Of a DNA stretch of 64,000 nt, positions 49,406-58,100 are shown piece by piece (position 1 is the first letter of the stretch; every line of letters starts with the position of its first letter). Location: NCBI RefSeq assembly GCF_023573145.1, contig NZ_CP097636.1, positions 558,001-622,000 on the forward strand, in the 5' to 3' direction. The position numbers and the translations under genes are program-made. Source of the DNA: Aquincola tertiaricarbonis (GTDB taxonomy: Bacteria > Pseudomonadota > Gammaproteobacteria > Burkholderiales > Burkholderiaceae_C). Below the pieces are notes generated by a model. That model did no database searches. It saw only the letters and a program-made list of their open reading frames with translations, and was not told the origin of the DNA.

Positions 49406-50014
49406 ATGAACGCCCCCACGCCCGTCAGCTTCTATTTCGACTTCTCGTCGCCCTATTCGTACATCGCCTCCGAATGGATCGAGGCCCTGGCCGCGCGCCA
49501 TGGGCGGGCGGTGAAGTGGCATGCCATCTTGCTGGGGGCCACGTTTCAGTACACGGGGCTCAAGCCGCCGGTGGATTACCCGTTGAAGCGCGAATACGCG
49601 CTGCGCGACTTCGCGCGGTCGGCGCGGGCCGAAGGCATTCCGTATCTCCAGCCGGCGCAATTTCCCATTGCCACCCAAAACGCGGCGCGTGTCTTCTATT
49701 GGCTGCAGTCGCAAGACCCGGCGCGGGCCGCATCGTGGGCGCATGCGGGGCTGCGGGCTTACTTCACCCGTGGCGTGCGGCTGGACGATGCATCGGCCTT
49801 GAAGGCCTTGGCCGAAGCTTCGGACATCGACCCGCAGGCGGCCGAAGCGGCCTGGTCCGATCCGCAATGGAAGCTGCGCCTGAAGCAGGCCAATGAAGAG
49901 GCCATCGCCGCTGGCGTGTTCGGCACGCCCTGGTTCGTGGTGGACGGTGAGCCCTTCTGGGGCAACGATCGCAAGTCGCAGATCGAGCGCTGGCTGTCCG
50001 GCGATCCCTTCTAG
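49406..50014 (+). CDS. 2-hydroxychromene-2-carboxylate isomerase-like protein (DsbA fold), copy 1
   Basis: Kappa-class GST / HCCA isomerase family, thioredoxin fold with a Ser in place of the redox Cys: SFYFDFSSPYSYIASEW at the N-terminus (catalytic Ser in FSSPYSY) and GVFGTPWFVVDGEPFWGNDR near the C-terminus. Acts with glutathione on aromatic or chromene compounds in naphthalene-type pathways; most genomic copies have no known substrate. Length 202 residues. The ATG at 49406 is supported by family start. No naphthalene genes are nearby. Confidence 0.9.
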   Translation: MNAPTPVSFYFDFSSPYSYIASEWIEALAARHGRAVKWHAILLGATFQYTGLKPPVDYPLKREYALRDFARSARAEGIPYLQPAQFPIATQNAARVFYWLQSQDPARAASWAHAGLRAYFTRGVRLDDASALKALAEASDIDPQAAEAAWSDPQWKLRLKQANEEAIAAGVFGTPWFVVDGEPFWGNDRKSQIERWLSGDPF

Positions 50015-50022
50015 GAGCGGTG

Positions 50023-50601
50023 ATGGACCTGCCCGGCCACTTGTCCATACAAGCGCATGCCAACAGGCTGGCCAACCATCGGCTGCATGGCGCGATGGCG
50101 GCGCTGGGCGCTGATGAGTTTCATGCGCCGCGCACCAGCTTTTTTCCCAGCCTGGCGGCCACGCTCAACCATCTGCTGGCGGTGGACCTGTATTACATCG
50201 GCGCCCTGCATGGCGATGCCGGCATCGTGCAGGCCTACCAAACCTTCCAGCCGGCCGGCACGGTGGCCGAACTGGCCGGTCGCCAGGCTGTCAGCGACCA
50301 GCGGCTGATCGACTTCTGCCTCTCGCTCACGCCCGAGGGCTGCGCGGCCGAAGTGGCGCTGGACCGCGGCGACCATGTGCAGCGCGATGCGGTGGGCCAT
50401 GTGCTGGCCCATTTGTTCATGCACCAGACACACCACCGCGGCCAGGCCCACGCGATGCTGGCGGGCACCGCCATCGCGCCGCCGCAGCTCGACGAATTCC
50501 TGATGCCCAGCGAAGCGCACCTGCGCGTGGCCGAGATGCAGGCGCTGGGCTGGCGTGAAGAAGACGTCTACCGCCAGGCCGATTCCACCCACGGGCGGTA
50601 G
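50023..50601 (+). CDS. DinB-family protein
   Basis: Four-helix-bundle metal-binding protein of the DinB/DUF664 superfamily (192 residues). Likely metal-binding histidines are in TLNHLLAVDLYY and in LFMHQTHHRGQAHAML. The ATG at 50023 has AGGAG 5 bases upstream; GTG 50020 is 3 bases earlier. The 3' end overlaps the convergent SRPBCC gene by 34 bases. Members include mycothiol/bacillithiol-type transferases and many uncharacterised stress-linked proteins. Confidence 0.88.
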   Translation: MDLPGHLSIQAHANRLANHRLHGAMAALGADEFHAPRTSFFPSLAATLNHLLAVDLYYIGALHGDAGIVQAYQTFQPAGTVAELAGRQAVSDQRLIDFCLSLTPEGCAAEVALDRGDHVQRDAVGHVLAHLFMHQTHHRGQAHAMLAGTAIAPPQLDEFLMPSEAHLRVAEMQALGWREEDVYRQADSTHGR

Positions 50602-51161
50602 GCCTCGCGCATCCGCGCGAAGGACGACCAGAAGGGCCGCGGCGTGCGCCCGGCCAGCCGGTCCAGCAGCACGCCCAGGTGGGTGTGCCAACCGCCCGCC
50701 ACGCTGAGCATCGATGCGCTGGAAGCCAGCCGTCGGTGGGTGATGGTCAGCCGCACCTGCTGGCCGCCTGCTACCGGCGCCAGGTCGAATTCCACCGTGG
50801 AAGGCGGCGCGCCACCGGGCTCGGGCCAGCTCAGCACCAGGCGCTGCGGCGGCTGCCAGGCCAGCACCTGGCCACCGTGTTCGCCGATGTCGCCATCGCT
50901 GCACAGCTGGCTGGCATCGGGCGCCGGCTCGGCCACCGGCGAGAGGTCTTCGTTCTTGAAATGCAGCGTGTAGCGGCCGCCTTCGTGCGCTGCCATCGGC
51001 CCGCCGGCCAGCCACAGGGCGCGCTTGTCGGGGTCTACCAGGTAGGTCCACAGCCGCTCGGGCGTGCCGGGCAGCAGCCGCTCGATGCGCACCGTGGCGG
51101 GCGCGATCACCGCGCCCAGCGGCTCGGCGTCGGTGGAGGAAAGGGGGGTATGGGCAGTCAT
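50568..51161 (-). CDS. SRPBCC (AHSA1-like) domain protein
   Basis: Helix-grip (START/AHSA1) protein of 197 residues with ATVRIERLLPGTPERLWTYL at the start of the domain and GWHTHLGVLLDRLAG at the end. These proteins bind hydrophobic ligands. It is co-transcribed with, and follows, an ArsR-family repressor gene (ATGA overlap), a very common pairing. The function of the pair is unknown; the repressor presumably senses a compound handled by this protein. Confidence 0.9.
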   Translation of the reverse strand: MTAHTPLSSTDAEPLGAVIAPATVRIERLLPGTPERLWTYLVDPDKRALWLAGGPMAAHEGGRYTLHFKNEDLSPVAEPAPDASQLCSDGDIGEHGGQVLAWQPPQRLVLSWPEPGGAPPSTVEFDLAPVAGGQQVRLTITHRRLASSASMLSVAGGWHTHLGVLLDRLAGRTPRPFWSSFARMREAYRPWVESAWR

Positions 51162-51568
51162 CGTGAGGGTCCTCGGGCAGGTCGGCGCGCCTTCTTGCGT
51201 ACGGGCTCAGGCGCAGGGGCAGGGGCGGAAGCCGCGGCCGCGCTGGCGTCTTCGGCCAGCAGGGCGGCTTCCAGGGCATCGAGCCGCTGCGACCAGAAGG
51301 CCTGCTGCTCGTGAATCCAGGCGCCGGCTTCAGCCAGCGGGGCGGGGTTGAAGGACAGCAGGTGCTCGCGGCCCACCACCCGGCGCTGCACCAGCTGCGC
51401 ACGCTCCAGGATGCGGATGTGCTTGGACACCGAGTTCAGCGAGATGGCGAACGGCGCCGCCAGCTCGGTGACGCGGGCCTCGCCGCGCGCCAGCCGCCGC
51501 AGGATGGCGCGGCGCGTGGCATCGGCCAGCGCGGTCATGGTGTGGTCCAGCAGGTCGGTTGTCGTCAT
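51158..51568 (-). CDS. ArsR-family transcriptional repressor
   Basis: Winged-helix regulator of 136 residues: MTALADATRRAILRRLARGE and ELAAPFAISLNSVSKHIRIL (recognition helix). No metal-binding CxC motif is present, so it belongs to the SRPBCC-paired group and not to arsenic/metal sensors. The C-terminal third is Ala/Pro-rich. The ATG at 51568 is preceded by a perfect palindrome that is very probably its own operator. Confidence 0.92.
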   Translation of the reverse strand: MTTTDLLDHTMTALADATRRAILRRLARGEARVTELAAPFAISLNSVSKHIRILERAQLVQRRVVGREHLLSFNPAPLAEAGAWIHEQQAFWSQRLDALEAALLAEDASAAAASAPAPAPEPVRKKARRPARGPSR

Positions 51569-51571
51569 GTC

Positions 51572-51591
51572 ATTCACCGTTATGGGTGAAT
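51572..51591. promoter_or_regulatory. ArsR operator (perfect inverted repeat)
   Basis: ATTCACCGTTATGGGTGAAT: 7-base arms ATTCACC/GGTGAAT, exact complements, separated by GTTATG. It starts 4 bases upstream of the ArsR start codon and lies 45 bases upstream of the divergent creA start. Its size fits an ArsR dimer site, so binding would block transcription of arsR-SRPBCC and possibly affect creA. Confidence 0.75.
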
Positions 51592-51635
51592 ATAGAAGGC
51601 GACCGGCGCCTGTCAAGGCCGCTAAGCTGCGGCCC

Positions 51636-52127
51636 ATGAAACAGCCTGCCTTCTCCTGCCTCCTTCGTCATGCCGCGCTGGCCCTTGGCCTGCTGGCGGC
51701 CACCGCCGCGCGGGCCGAGCCCGTGGGCGAGGTGGACACCGTCTTCAAGCTCATCGGCCCCGACCACAAGATCGTGGTCGATGCGTATGACGACCCCGGC
51801 GTGCAGGGCGTTACCTGCTATGTGTCGCGCGCCAAGACCGGCGGCGTGAAGGGCGCGCTGGGCCTGGCCGAAGACAAGGCCGAAGCCAGCATCGCCTGCC
51901 GCCAGACCGGGCCCATCAGCTTCAAGAAGCCGCTGCCGGCGCAGGAAGAGATGTTCACCGAGCGCATCTCCCTCATCTTCAAGAAGCTGCGCGTGGTGCG
52001 CATGGTGGACAAGACCCGCAACACGCTGGTGTACCTGACCTACTCCGACCGGGTGATCGAAGGCTCGCCGCAGAACAGCGTGACCGCGGTGCCGGTGGAT
52101 CGGGGCACCGTCATTCCGCTGAAGTAA
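51636..52127 (+). CDS. creA: CreA family protein
   Basis: Periplasmic protein of unknown function, strongly conserved with E. coli CreA: EVDTVFKLIGPDHKIVVDAY, DDPGVQGVTCYVSRAKTGG and YSDRVIEGSPQNSVTAVPV. The signal peptide ends at ATAARAEP. In E. coli it lies next to creBCD; here no such genes are adjacent. Length 163 residues. Divergent from the ArsR gene across its palindromic operator. The next gene starts 4 bases downstream. Confidence 0.95.
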   Translation: MKQPAFSCLLRHAALALGLLAATAARAEPVGEVDTVFKLIGPDHKIVVDAYDDPGVQGVTCYVSRAKTGGVKGALGLAEDKAEASIACRQTGPISFKKPLPAQEEMFTERISLIFKKLRVVRMVDKTRNTLVYLTYSDRVIEGSPQNSVTAVPVDRGTVIPLK

Positions 52128-52131
52128 GGCC

Positions 52132-53082
52132 ATGGACGAGCTGGTGCTGCGGCCGCTGGCCGACGCTGATTCGCTGGAAGCCATCACCGCGCTGCTGCAC
52201 CGCGCCTATGCGCCGCTGGCCGCGATGGGCCTGAACTACACCGCGGTGGACCAGACGGTGGCCATGACGCGCGAGCGGGTGCTGGGCGGCCAGTGCTACG
52301 TGCTGGCCCGCGGTGCGCAGGTGGTGGGCACCATCACCGTCAACGGTCCGTTCGACCCGCAGCGCCATGCCTGGGCGCGGGCCACGCCCTGGTACTTCCG
52401 CACCGACGTGGCCCACATCCACCAGTTCGCCATCGAGCCGGCCCTGCGCGGCCAGCGGCTGGGCGAGCGGCTGTTTGCGGCGTGCGAGGCCTGGGCCCGC
52501 GCGCAGGGCCACCGCGCCATCGCGCTGGACACGGCGGTGCCGGCCCACCACCTGCGCGCGCTGTACGGCCGCTGGGGCTTTGCCGACGTGGACGAGGTGC
52601 AGTGGGACGGCAAGCATTACCGCAGCGTGGTGATGGTCAAGCCGCTGCAGCCGGGCACGCCGCCGGGCCTGGACGATGCCGAGCACCATTGCGCCGTGGT
52701 GCGCACGCTGTGGACCCGCGTGCAGGCCCGCGACTGGGCCGGCATGCGCGCGCTGTACGCCGCCGATGCGGTGACGCACTGGCCTTGCAGCGGCGAATGG
52801 TTCCTCGATGGTGATGCCATCGTGCGTGCCAATGCCGCTTACCCCGAGGGCTGGACCATCACGCTGCAGGCGGTGGACGCGCTGGCCGACGGCCGCGTGC
52901 ATGCCGTGGTGCGGGTGGATCACCCGCCCGGCGTGTTCTTCTGCAATGCCCGCTACCGGCTGAACGGTGGCCCCACAGGCCCGGTGATTGCCGAGGCGGT
53001 GGAACACTGGGCCACGGCCGAAGCACCGCCGGCCTGGCGTACCGCCGAAGCCGTGGGGGCCTACCGGCGGGAGCCTGTCTGA
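52132..53082 (+). CDS. GNAT acetyltransferase fused to an NTF2/SnoaL-like domain
   Basis: 316 residues with two clear parts. Residues 1-170 form a GNAT domain (HQFAIEPALRGQRLGERLFA contains the acetyl-CoA RGQRLG loop, and ALYGRWGFADVDE the last strand). Residues 185-305 form an NTF2/SnoaL-like fold (TLWTRVQARDWAGMRALYAA and HWPCSGEWFLDGDAIVRANA). The two-domain fusion in one frame suggests acyl transfer linked to a small-molecule-binding pocket. Substrate unknown. It sits 4 bases after creA and is probably co-transcribed. Confidence 0.88.
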   Translation: MDELVLRPLADADSLEAITALLHRAYAPLAAMGLNYTAVDQTVAMTRERVLGGQCYVLARGAQVVGTITVNGPFDPQRHAWARATPWYFRTDVAHIHQFAIEPALRGQRLGERLFAACEAWARAQGHRAIALDTAVPAHHLRALYGRWGFADVDEVQWDGKHYRSVVMVKPLQPGTPPGLDDAEHHCAVVRTLWTRVQARDWAGMRALYAADAVTHWPCSGEWFLDGDAIVRANAAYPEGWTITLQAVDALADGRVHAVVRVDHPPGVFFCNARYRLNGGPTGPVIAEAVEHWATAEAPPAWRTAEAVGAYRREPV

Positions 53083-53110
53083 TCCACCCGCCCCGGGGCC
53101 CACTCAACAC

Positions 53111-53731
53111 ATGCACCTCGACACCACGCAACTGATGGCCCTGGCCGCCGCCCTGGGCTGGGCCAGCGGCCTGCGCCTCTATGCGGTGGTATTTCTCACC
53201 GGGCTGGCCGGCTGGCTGGGCTGGGTGCAGCTGCCGGCCGGGTTGCAGGTGCTGCAAAGCCCGGTGCTGCTGGCCGTCAGCGGCGCGCTGGTGCTGGTGG
53301 AGTTTCTCGCCGACAAGATCCCCTGGGTGGATTCGGCCTGGGACACGGTGCACACCGCCATCCGCATTCCGGCCGGGGCGGCGCTGGCTTACGGTGTGTT
53401 CGGCGGTGACGAGGCCACCTGGGGCGCCGTGGCCGCGCTGCTGGGCGGCAGCCTGGCGGCCACCGCGCATGCGGCCAAGGCGGCCACGCGGGCGGCAGTG
53501 AACACCTCGCCCGAGCCCTTCAGCAACATCGGCCTGTCGCTGCTGGGCGATGCCTTCGTGCCTTCGATGCTGTGGCTGTCGGTCCACCAGTCGCTGTGGT
53601 TCTTCGCGCTGCTGGCCGTGGGCGTGGTGGTGATGGTGGCAGCCATCGTGCTGCTGTCGCGCTTTTTGCGCGGGCTGGTTGGCCGGGTGCGTGCGGCTGC
53701 GGCCGGCGCAAGTGGCACCGCCGTGCCATGA
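53111..53731 (+). CDS. DUF4126 membrane protein
   Basis: Small membrane protein of 206 residues with about five hydrophobic segments and the family features LGWASGLRLYAVVFLTGLAG, DKIPWVDSAWDTVHT and NTSPEPFSNIGLSLLGDAFV. No known function. It starts 28 bases after the GNAT-NTF2 gene and is followed by a YbaK-like gene after 10 bases. Confidence 0.88.
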   Translation: MHLDTTQLMALAAALGWASGLRLYAVVFLTGLAGWLGWVQLPAGLQVLQSPVLLAVSGALVLVEFLADKIPWVDSAWDTVHTAIRIPAGAALAYGVFGGDEATWGAVAALLGGSLAATAHAAKAATRAAVNTSPEPFSNIGLSLLGDAFVPSMLWLSVHQSLWFFALLAVGVVVMVAAIVLLSRFLRGLVGRVRAAAAGASGTAVP

Positions 53732-53741
53732 CAATGGCGCC

Positions 53742-54260
53742 ATGAGCACTGCCGACACCCCCACACCGTCCGCCGAGGCCAGCACGGCCGGTTCTGAAGG
53801 TTTTCAGCGCGTCACCGCGCTGCTGGCCGAGCTGGGCCACCCGCATGCGCCGCGCTGGCTGGGCGTGCCGGCCCGCACCTCGCAGGAGGCGGCCGATGCG
53901 CTGGGCATCTTGGTGGGGCAGGTGGCCAAGAGCGTGATCTTCAAGCGCAAGGCCGACGAGGCCGCGGTGCTGGTGGTGGCCTCGGGCGACCGCCGGGTGG
54001 ACGAGAAGAAAGTGGCCGCGCTGGTGGGGCCGGTGGGCCGCGCCGACGCCGCCTTCGTCAAGGCCCGCACCGGCTTTTCCATCGGCGGCGTGTCGCCGGT
54101 GGGCCATGCCGAAAAGCTGGTGACGCTGATCGACGACCAGCTGTTCCGCTTTGAAGCAGTGTGGGCCGCCGCCGGCCATCCCAACGGCGTGTTCATGCTG
54201 ACGCCGCAGCAGCTGGCCAGCCTCACCGGCGCGCCGGTGGTGGACGTGGTGCAGGCATGA
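53742..54260 (+). CDS. YbaK/ProX-like aminoacyl-tRNA deacylase domain protein
   Basis: YbaK/EbsC-family trans-editing domain. Family members hydrolyse mischarged tRNAs such as Cys- or Ala-tRNA(Pro). The catalytic Lys lies in GQVAKSVIFKRK, followed by VVASGDRRVDEKKVAAL and TGFSIGGVSPVGHAEK. Length 172 residues. The ATG at 53742 follows the DUF4126 stop by 10 bases. The stop overlaps the DUF1289 start. Confidence 0.92.
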   Translation: MSTADTPTPSAEASTAGSEGFQRVTALLAELGHPHAPRWLGVPARTSQEAADALGILVGQVAKSVIFKRKADEAAVLVVASGDRRVDEKKVAALVGPVGRADAAFVKARTGFSIGGVSPVGHAEKLVTLIDDQLFRFEAVWAAAGHPNGVFMLTPQQLASLTGAPVVDVVQA

Positions 54261-54475
54261 CGACCGCTTTGGTGCCTTCGCCCTGCAACAGCGTGTGCCG
54301 CATGGACGAGACCAGCGGCTGGTGCCGCGGCTGCGCCCGCACGCTGGACGAGATCGCCAGCTGGAGCCGCCTGCCCGACGACGACAAGCGCGTGGTGTGG
54401 GCGCAGCTGCCGGCGCGGCGCGAGGCCTTGCGCCAGCGCGGCCTACTGGTGCTGGCGGGCCAGAGGCGGCCATGA
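54257..54475 (+). CDS. DUF1289 protein with four conserved cysteines
   Basis: 72-residue protein with Cys10, Cys14, Cys23 and Cys26 in SPCNSVCRMDETSGWCRGCA, a probable zinc or iron-sulfur site, followed by RTLDEIASWSRLPDDDKR. This is the usual DUF1289 layout. The ATG at 54257 overlaps the YbaK stop, and the stop overlaps the next gene. It is too short and basic to assign a function. Confidence 0.9.
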   Translation: MTTALVPSPCNSVCRMDETSGWCRGCARTLDEIASWSRLPDDDKRVVWAQLPARREALRQRGLLVLAGQRRP

Positions 54476-55110
54476 AGTCGCTGCGCTTCTGGTTCGACGT
54501 GATTTCGCCCTACGCTTGGCTGGCCTTCGACCGGTTGCCGCAGGCGCTGGAAGGGCATTCTTACCTGGTGGAATACCGGCCGCTGCTGCTGGGCGCGGTG
54601 CTGCAGCACTGGGGCCAGCGTGGCCCGGCCGAGCTGGCGCCCAAGCGCGACTGGACCTACCGCCAGGTGCTGTGGCTGGCGCGCCAGCAGGGCACGCCGC
54701 TGCAGCTGCCGGCGCAGCACCCGTTCAACCCGCTGGCGCTGCAGCGGCTGGCGCTGGCCTGCAGCCCGCCGGGCGGCGCGCCCAACCGCCGCGTGGTGGA
54801 GGCCCTGTTCCGCCACGTGTGGTGCGAAGGCGGTGACGCCAACGACCCGCAGCGCCTGGCTGCGCTGGCGGCCCGGCTGCAGCCGCAGCGCGACCCTTCC
54901 TCGGCCGAGGTGAAGGAAGAGCTGAAGTTGTCTACACAAGCCGCCATCGAGCGCGGCGTGTTCGGCGTGCCGGCCATCGAGCTGGACGGCCGGCTGTTCT
55001 GGGGACTGGATGCGCTGCCCATGGTGGCCGCGGCGCTGGCGGGCGATCCGTTCTTCGATCAGCCGTGGGCGGAGGCCGCCGCGCCGCGGCCCGCCGTCAA
55101 GCGGCCTTAA
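54472..55110 (+). CDS. 2-hydroxychromene-2-carboxylate isomerase-like protein (DsbA fold), copy 2
   Basis: Second member of the HCCA isomerase / kappa-GST family in the window: SLRFWFDVISPYAWLAF (catalytic Ser in VISPYAW), PLLLGAVLQHWGQRGPAELA and RGVFGVPAIELDGRLFWGLD. Length 212 residues. It is only moderately similar to the copy at 49406-50014, so it is unlikely to be a recent duplication. It lies at the end of the DUF4126-YbaK-DUF1289 run and its stop overlaps the convergent SNF2 gene by 4 bases. Confidence 0.9.
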   Translation: MKSLRFWFDVISPYAWLAFDRLPQALEGHSYLVEYRPLLLGAVLQHWGQRGPAELAPKRDWTYRQVLWLARQQGTPLQLPAQHPFNPLALQRLALACSPPGGAPNRRVVEALFRHVWCEGGDANDPQRLAALAARLQPQRDPSSAEVKEELKLSTQAAIERGVFGVPAIELDGRLFWGLDALPMVAAALAGDPFFDQPWAEAAAPRPAVKRP

Positions 55111-58100
55111 AGGCCTGGCGGCGTTCCTAGTAGGAGTTCGCGCAGCTCATCGGCCCCGATCGCCTTGCCCTCGTCCTGCCCCTCCAGCAGCCCATCGGCC
55201 AGGCCGCGCTTGTCGCGGTGCAGTTCGACGATGCGCTCCTCGATCGAGCCGGCCGTGACCAGCCGGTACACCGTCACCGGCCGCTGCTGGCCGATGCGGT
55301 GGGCGCGGCCCATGGCCTGGTCTTCGGCGGCCGGGTTCCACCAGGGGTCGACGATCAGCACATAGTCGGCCATCGTCAGGTTGAGGCCGAAGCCGCCCGC
55401 CTTCAGGCTGATGAGGAACAGCTCGCCCTCGCCGCGCTGGAAGGCGGCCACGCGGCGCGCCCGCTCGGGCCCCGGCGTGCTCCCGTCCAGGTACTGGTAG
55501 GCAATGCCGGCATCGTCCAGCCGCCGGCCCAGCAGCTTCAAGAAGTCGGTGAACTGGCTGAACACCAGCGCCTTGTGCTGGCCGTCCACCAACTCGCGCA
55601 CCAGGGTCTCGAACTCCTGTGCCTTGCTGCCTACGATGCCCAGCTCGGGCGCCACCAGCCGCGGGTCGCAGGCGGCGCGGCGCAGCCGTGTGAGTTCGGC
55701 CAGCACGTGGAAGGCGGTGTCGGGGCCGCCCTTGTCGCCCATGGCCTGGATGCGTTCGACGGCATTGCGGCGCAGTGCTTCCAGGAAGTTGCGCTCGGCC
55801 TCGCCGGGCTGCACCTGGTGGACGATCTCGGTGCGCGGCGGCAGGTCGGTCAGCACCTGGGCCTTGGTGCGCCGAAGCAGGAAGGGCGAGACCAGCCGGC
55901 GCAGCCGGGCGCGGGCCGCGGCGTCCTGCTGTTTCTCGATCGGGCTGCCGAAGCGTTCGTTGAACTGCGTGGCCGTGCCCAGCAGGCCGGGGTTCAGCAT
56001 GTTCATGATGGACCACAGGTCGGCCAGCCGGTTTTCCACCGGCGTGCCGGTGAGTGCCAGGCGGAAGTCGGCCTTCAGCTCGGCCACCGACTTGGCGCGC
56101 TTGGTGGCGGCGTTTTTCACCGCCTGGGCCTCGTCCATCACCAGCGTGGCCCAGGTGCGCCGCGCAAAGCGCTCGGCGTCCAGCTGGACCAGTGCGTAAG
56201 AGACGATGAGCAGGTCGCCCGGCCCGGCTTCGTCGATGCTGGCGTCGCGGTTGCGGTCGTTGCCCGCATCGCCGTAGATGGCGGCGCGCAGGCCGGGCGC
56301 GAAGGTCTGCGCCTCGGCCAGCCAGTTGCCGGCCACCGACGTCGGCGCCACCACCAGCGCCGGGCCCAGCTCGGCGCGTGCCAACAGCATCGCCAGCGTC
56401 TGCACCGTCTTGCCCAGGCCCATGTCGTCGGCCAGGCAGGCGCCCAGGCCGGCATGGGCCAGCCGTGCCATCCAGGCATAGCCTTCGGCCTGGTAGCTGC
56501 GCAGTTCGGCCCGCAGGCCCTTGGGCAGTTCGGGCTGCAGCCGGGCGGCAGCCTGCAGCGCGGCAAGCCGCTGGCGCCAGGGGTTGTCGCCGTCCACCTG
56601 CATGCCGTCCAGTGTGGCTTCCAGCCAGGCGGCACCGGCGGCCGGCAGCGCAAACACGCCGTCGGGCCGCTGCGCGCCCAGCGCCGAAAGGTCGGCCAGC
56701 TGCTGGCGCAGCCGCTCGGTCAGCGCCAGGTATTCACCTTCGCCCAGCGCGACGAAGCGGCCGGTCTTGGCCCGTTGCGCCATCTGCAGCAGCTGCTGCA
56801 GGCCCACCACGCGGTGGTCGTCCACCTTCAGCTCACCTTCCAGCGCAAACCATTGCCGCTCGCTGCTCACGCGCACGGCCAGCGCATGCGGCGCCACGGT
56901 GGTCACGCGCACCGGCTTGCCACGCGGCCAGTCCAGCGCGGCGATGGCGGGCAGCGTGGGCAGGGCTTCCACCGTCTGCAGCGCCAGCTCTGGCGTGTCC
57001 AGCAGCCAGCCGGCCTCACCGGCTTCGCTGCCTTCCAGCCAGGGCAGGGCATCGAGCACGCTGCGCAGGTGGGCGGCCTCCTGGGCCAGGTCGCGGCGGC
57101 TGGCCAGGCTCAGGCCTTCGTGCACGGTCATCAACCGCTCGCGGCCCACGGCCGGCGGCACCGCGGGGCCGAAGCCGCCGAAGGGCATCACCACCAGGCG
57201 CAGCTGCAGCGCATCGCCCACCGGCACCAGCTGGGCGCGCAGGCGGCTTTCGCCGGGTACTTCGGTGCCGGCGGCGGCATCGCTGTGCAGCTGGAAGTGG
57301 CCGGCCAGCACCTTGAGCGCGGCTTCCAGCTCGGCCTTGGCGCCCACCGGCACCGCCCAGTCCTGCGACACCAGCTCGGCCACGCGGCGCTGCGCCGGGG
57401 TGATGCGGATCAGCCGCGCACGGTCAGGCGCATCGCGCACCACGCGCAGGCTGTTGCGGCGCTCCACCTCGGCCTGGCGCTCGTCGGCATAGAACCAGCC
57501 TTCGCCCAGGTGCGGCGGCGTGGCGGGCTGCAGCGGCGGATCGATGCGGAAGACGTACTGCTCGCCCGCCTCGTTCAGCCGGCGGGCCACTTCGATGATG
57601 GGCAGGGCTTCGTTCAGCTCCACCAACTGGCCCGGCGCGTCGTGGAAGAACACGCCGGGGTGGCGCACCAGCGACTGCGCGGCGCCGGTCACGTCCAGCA
57701 CCAGCTGGCGCGCCGACCAGCGCGAGCGCTCGATGTTGCGGGCCACGGCGGCGTCGCGCGCATCCAGACGGGCGCTGGCCTTGACCTTGTTCAGCGTCAG
57801 CGGCTTGGGCTTGCGGGCGCCGGGCGGCTGCTCATAGGGTTGCACCGCCTGTACGCGGCCTTCTTCGTCCAGCGTCAGGCACCACAGCAGTGTGGGCACG
57901 GCGGCCTGCAGCGGGTGGTCGGGCGTGCCGTCGCCGCCCAGCGCGGCGATCGCGGCCAGCGCATCGCGCCAGGCTTCGCGCGGGGCGGCCAGGAAGGGTG
58001 CCGGCGGCGTTGCGCCGGGCGGCGGAGCGTGTACATCGGCGGCCGCCATCAGGCCCAGGCGCACCGCGGCTTCACGCACCAGCGCAGCCATCCAGTGCTG

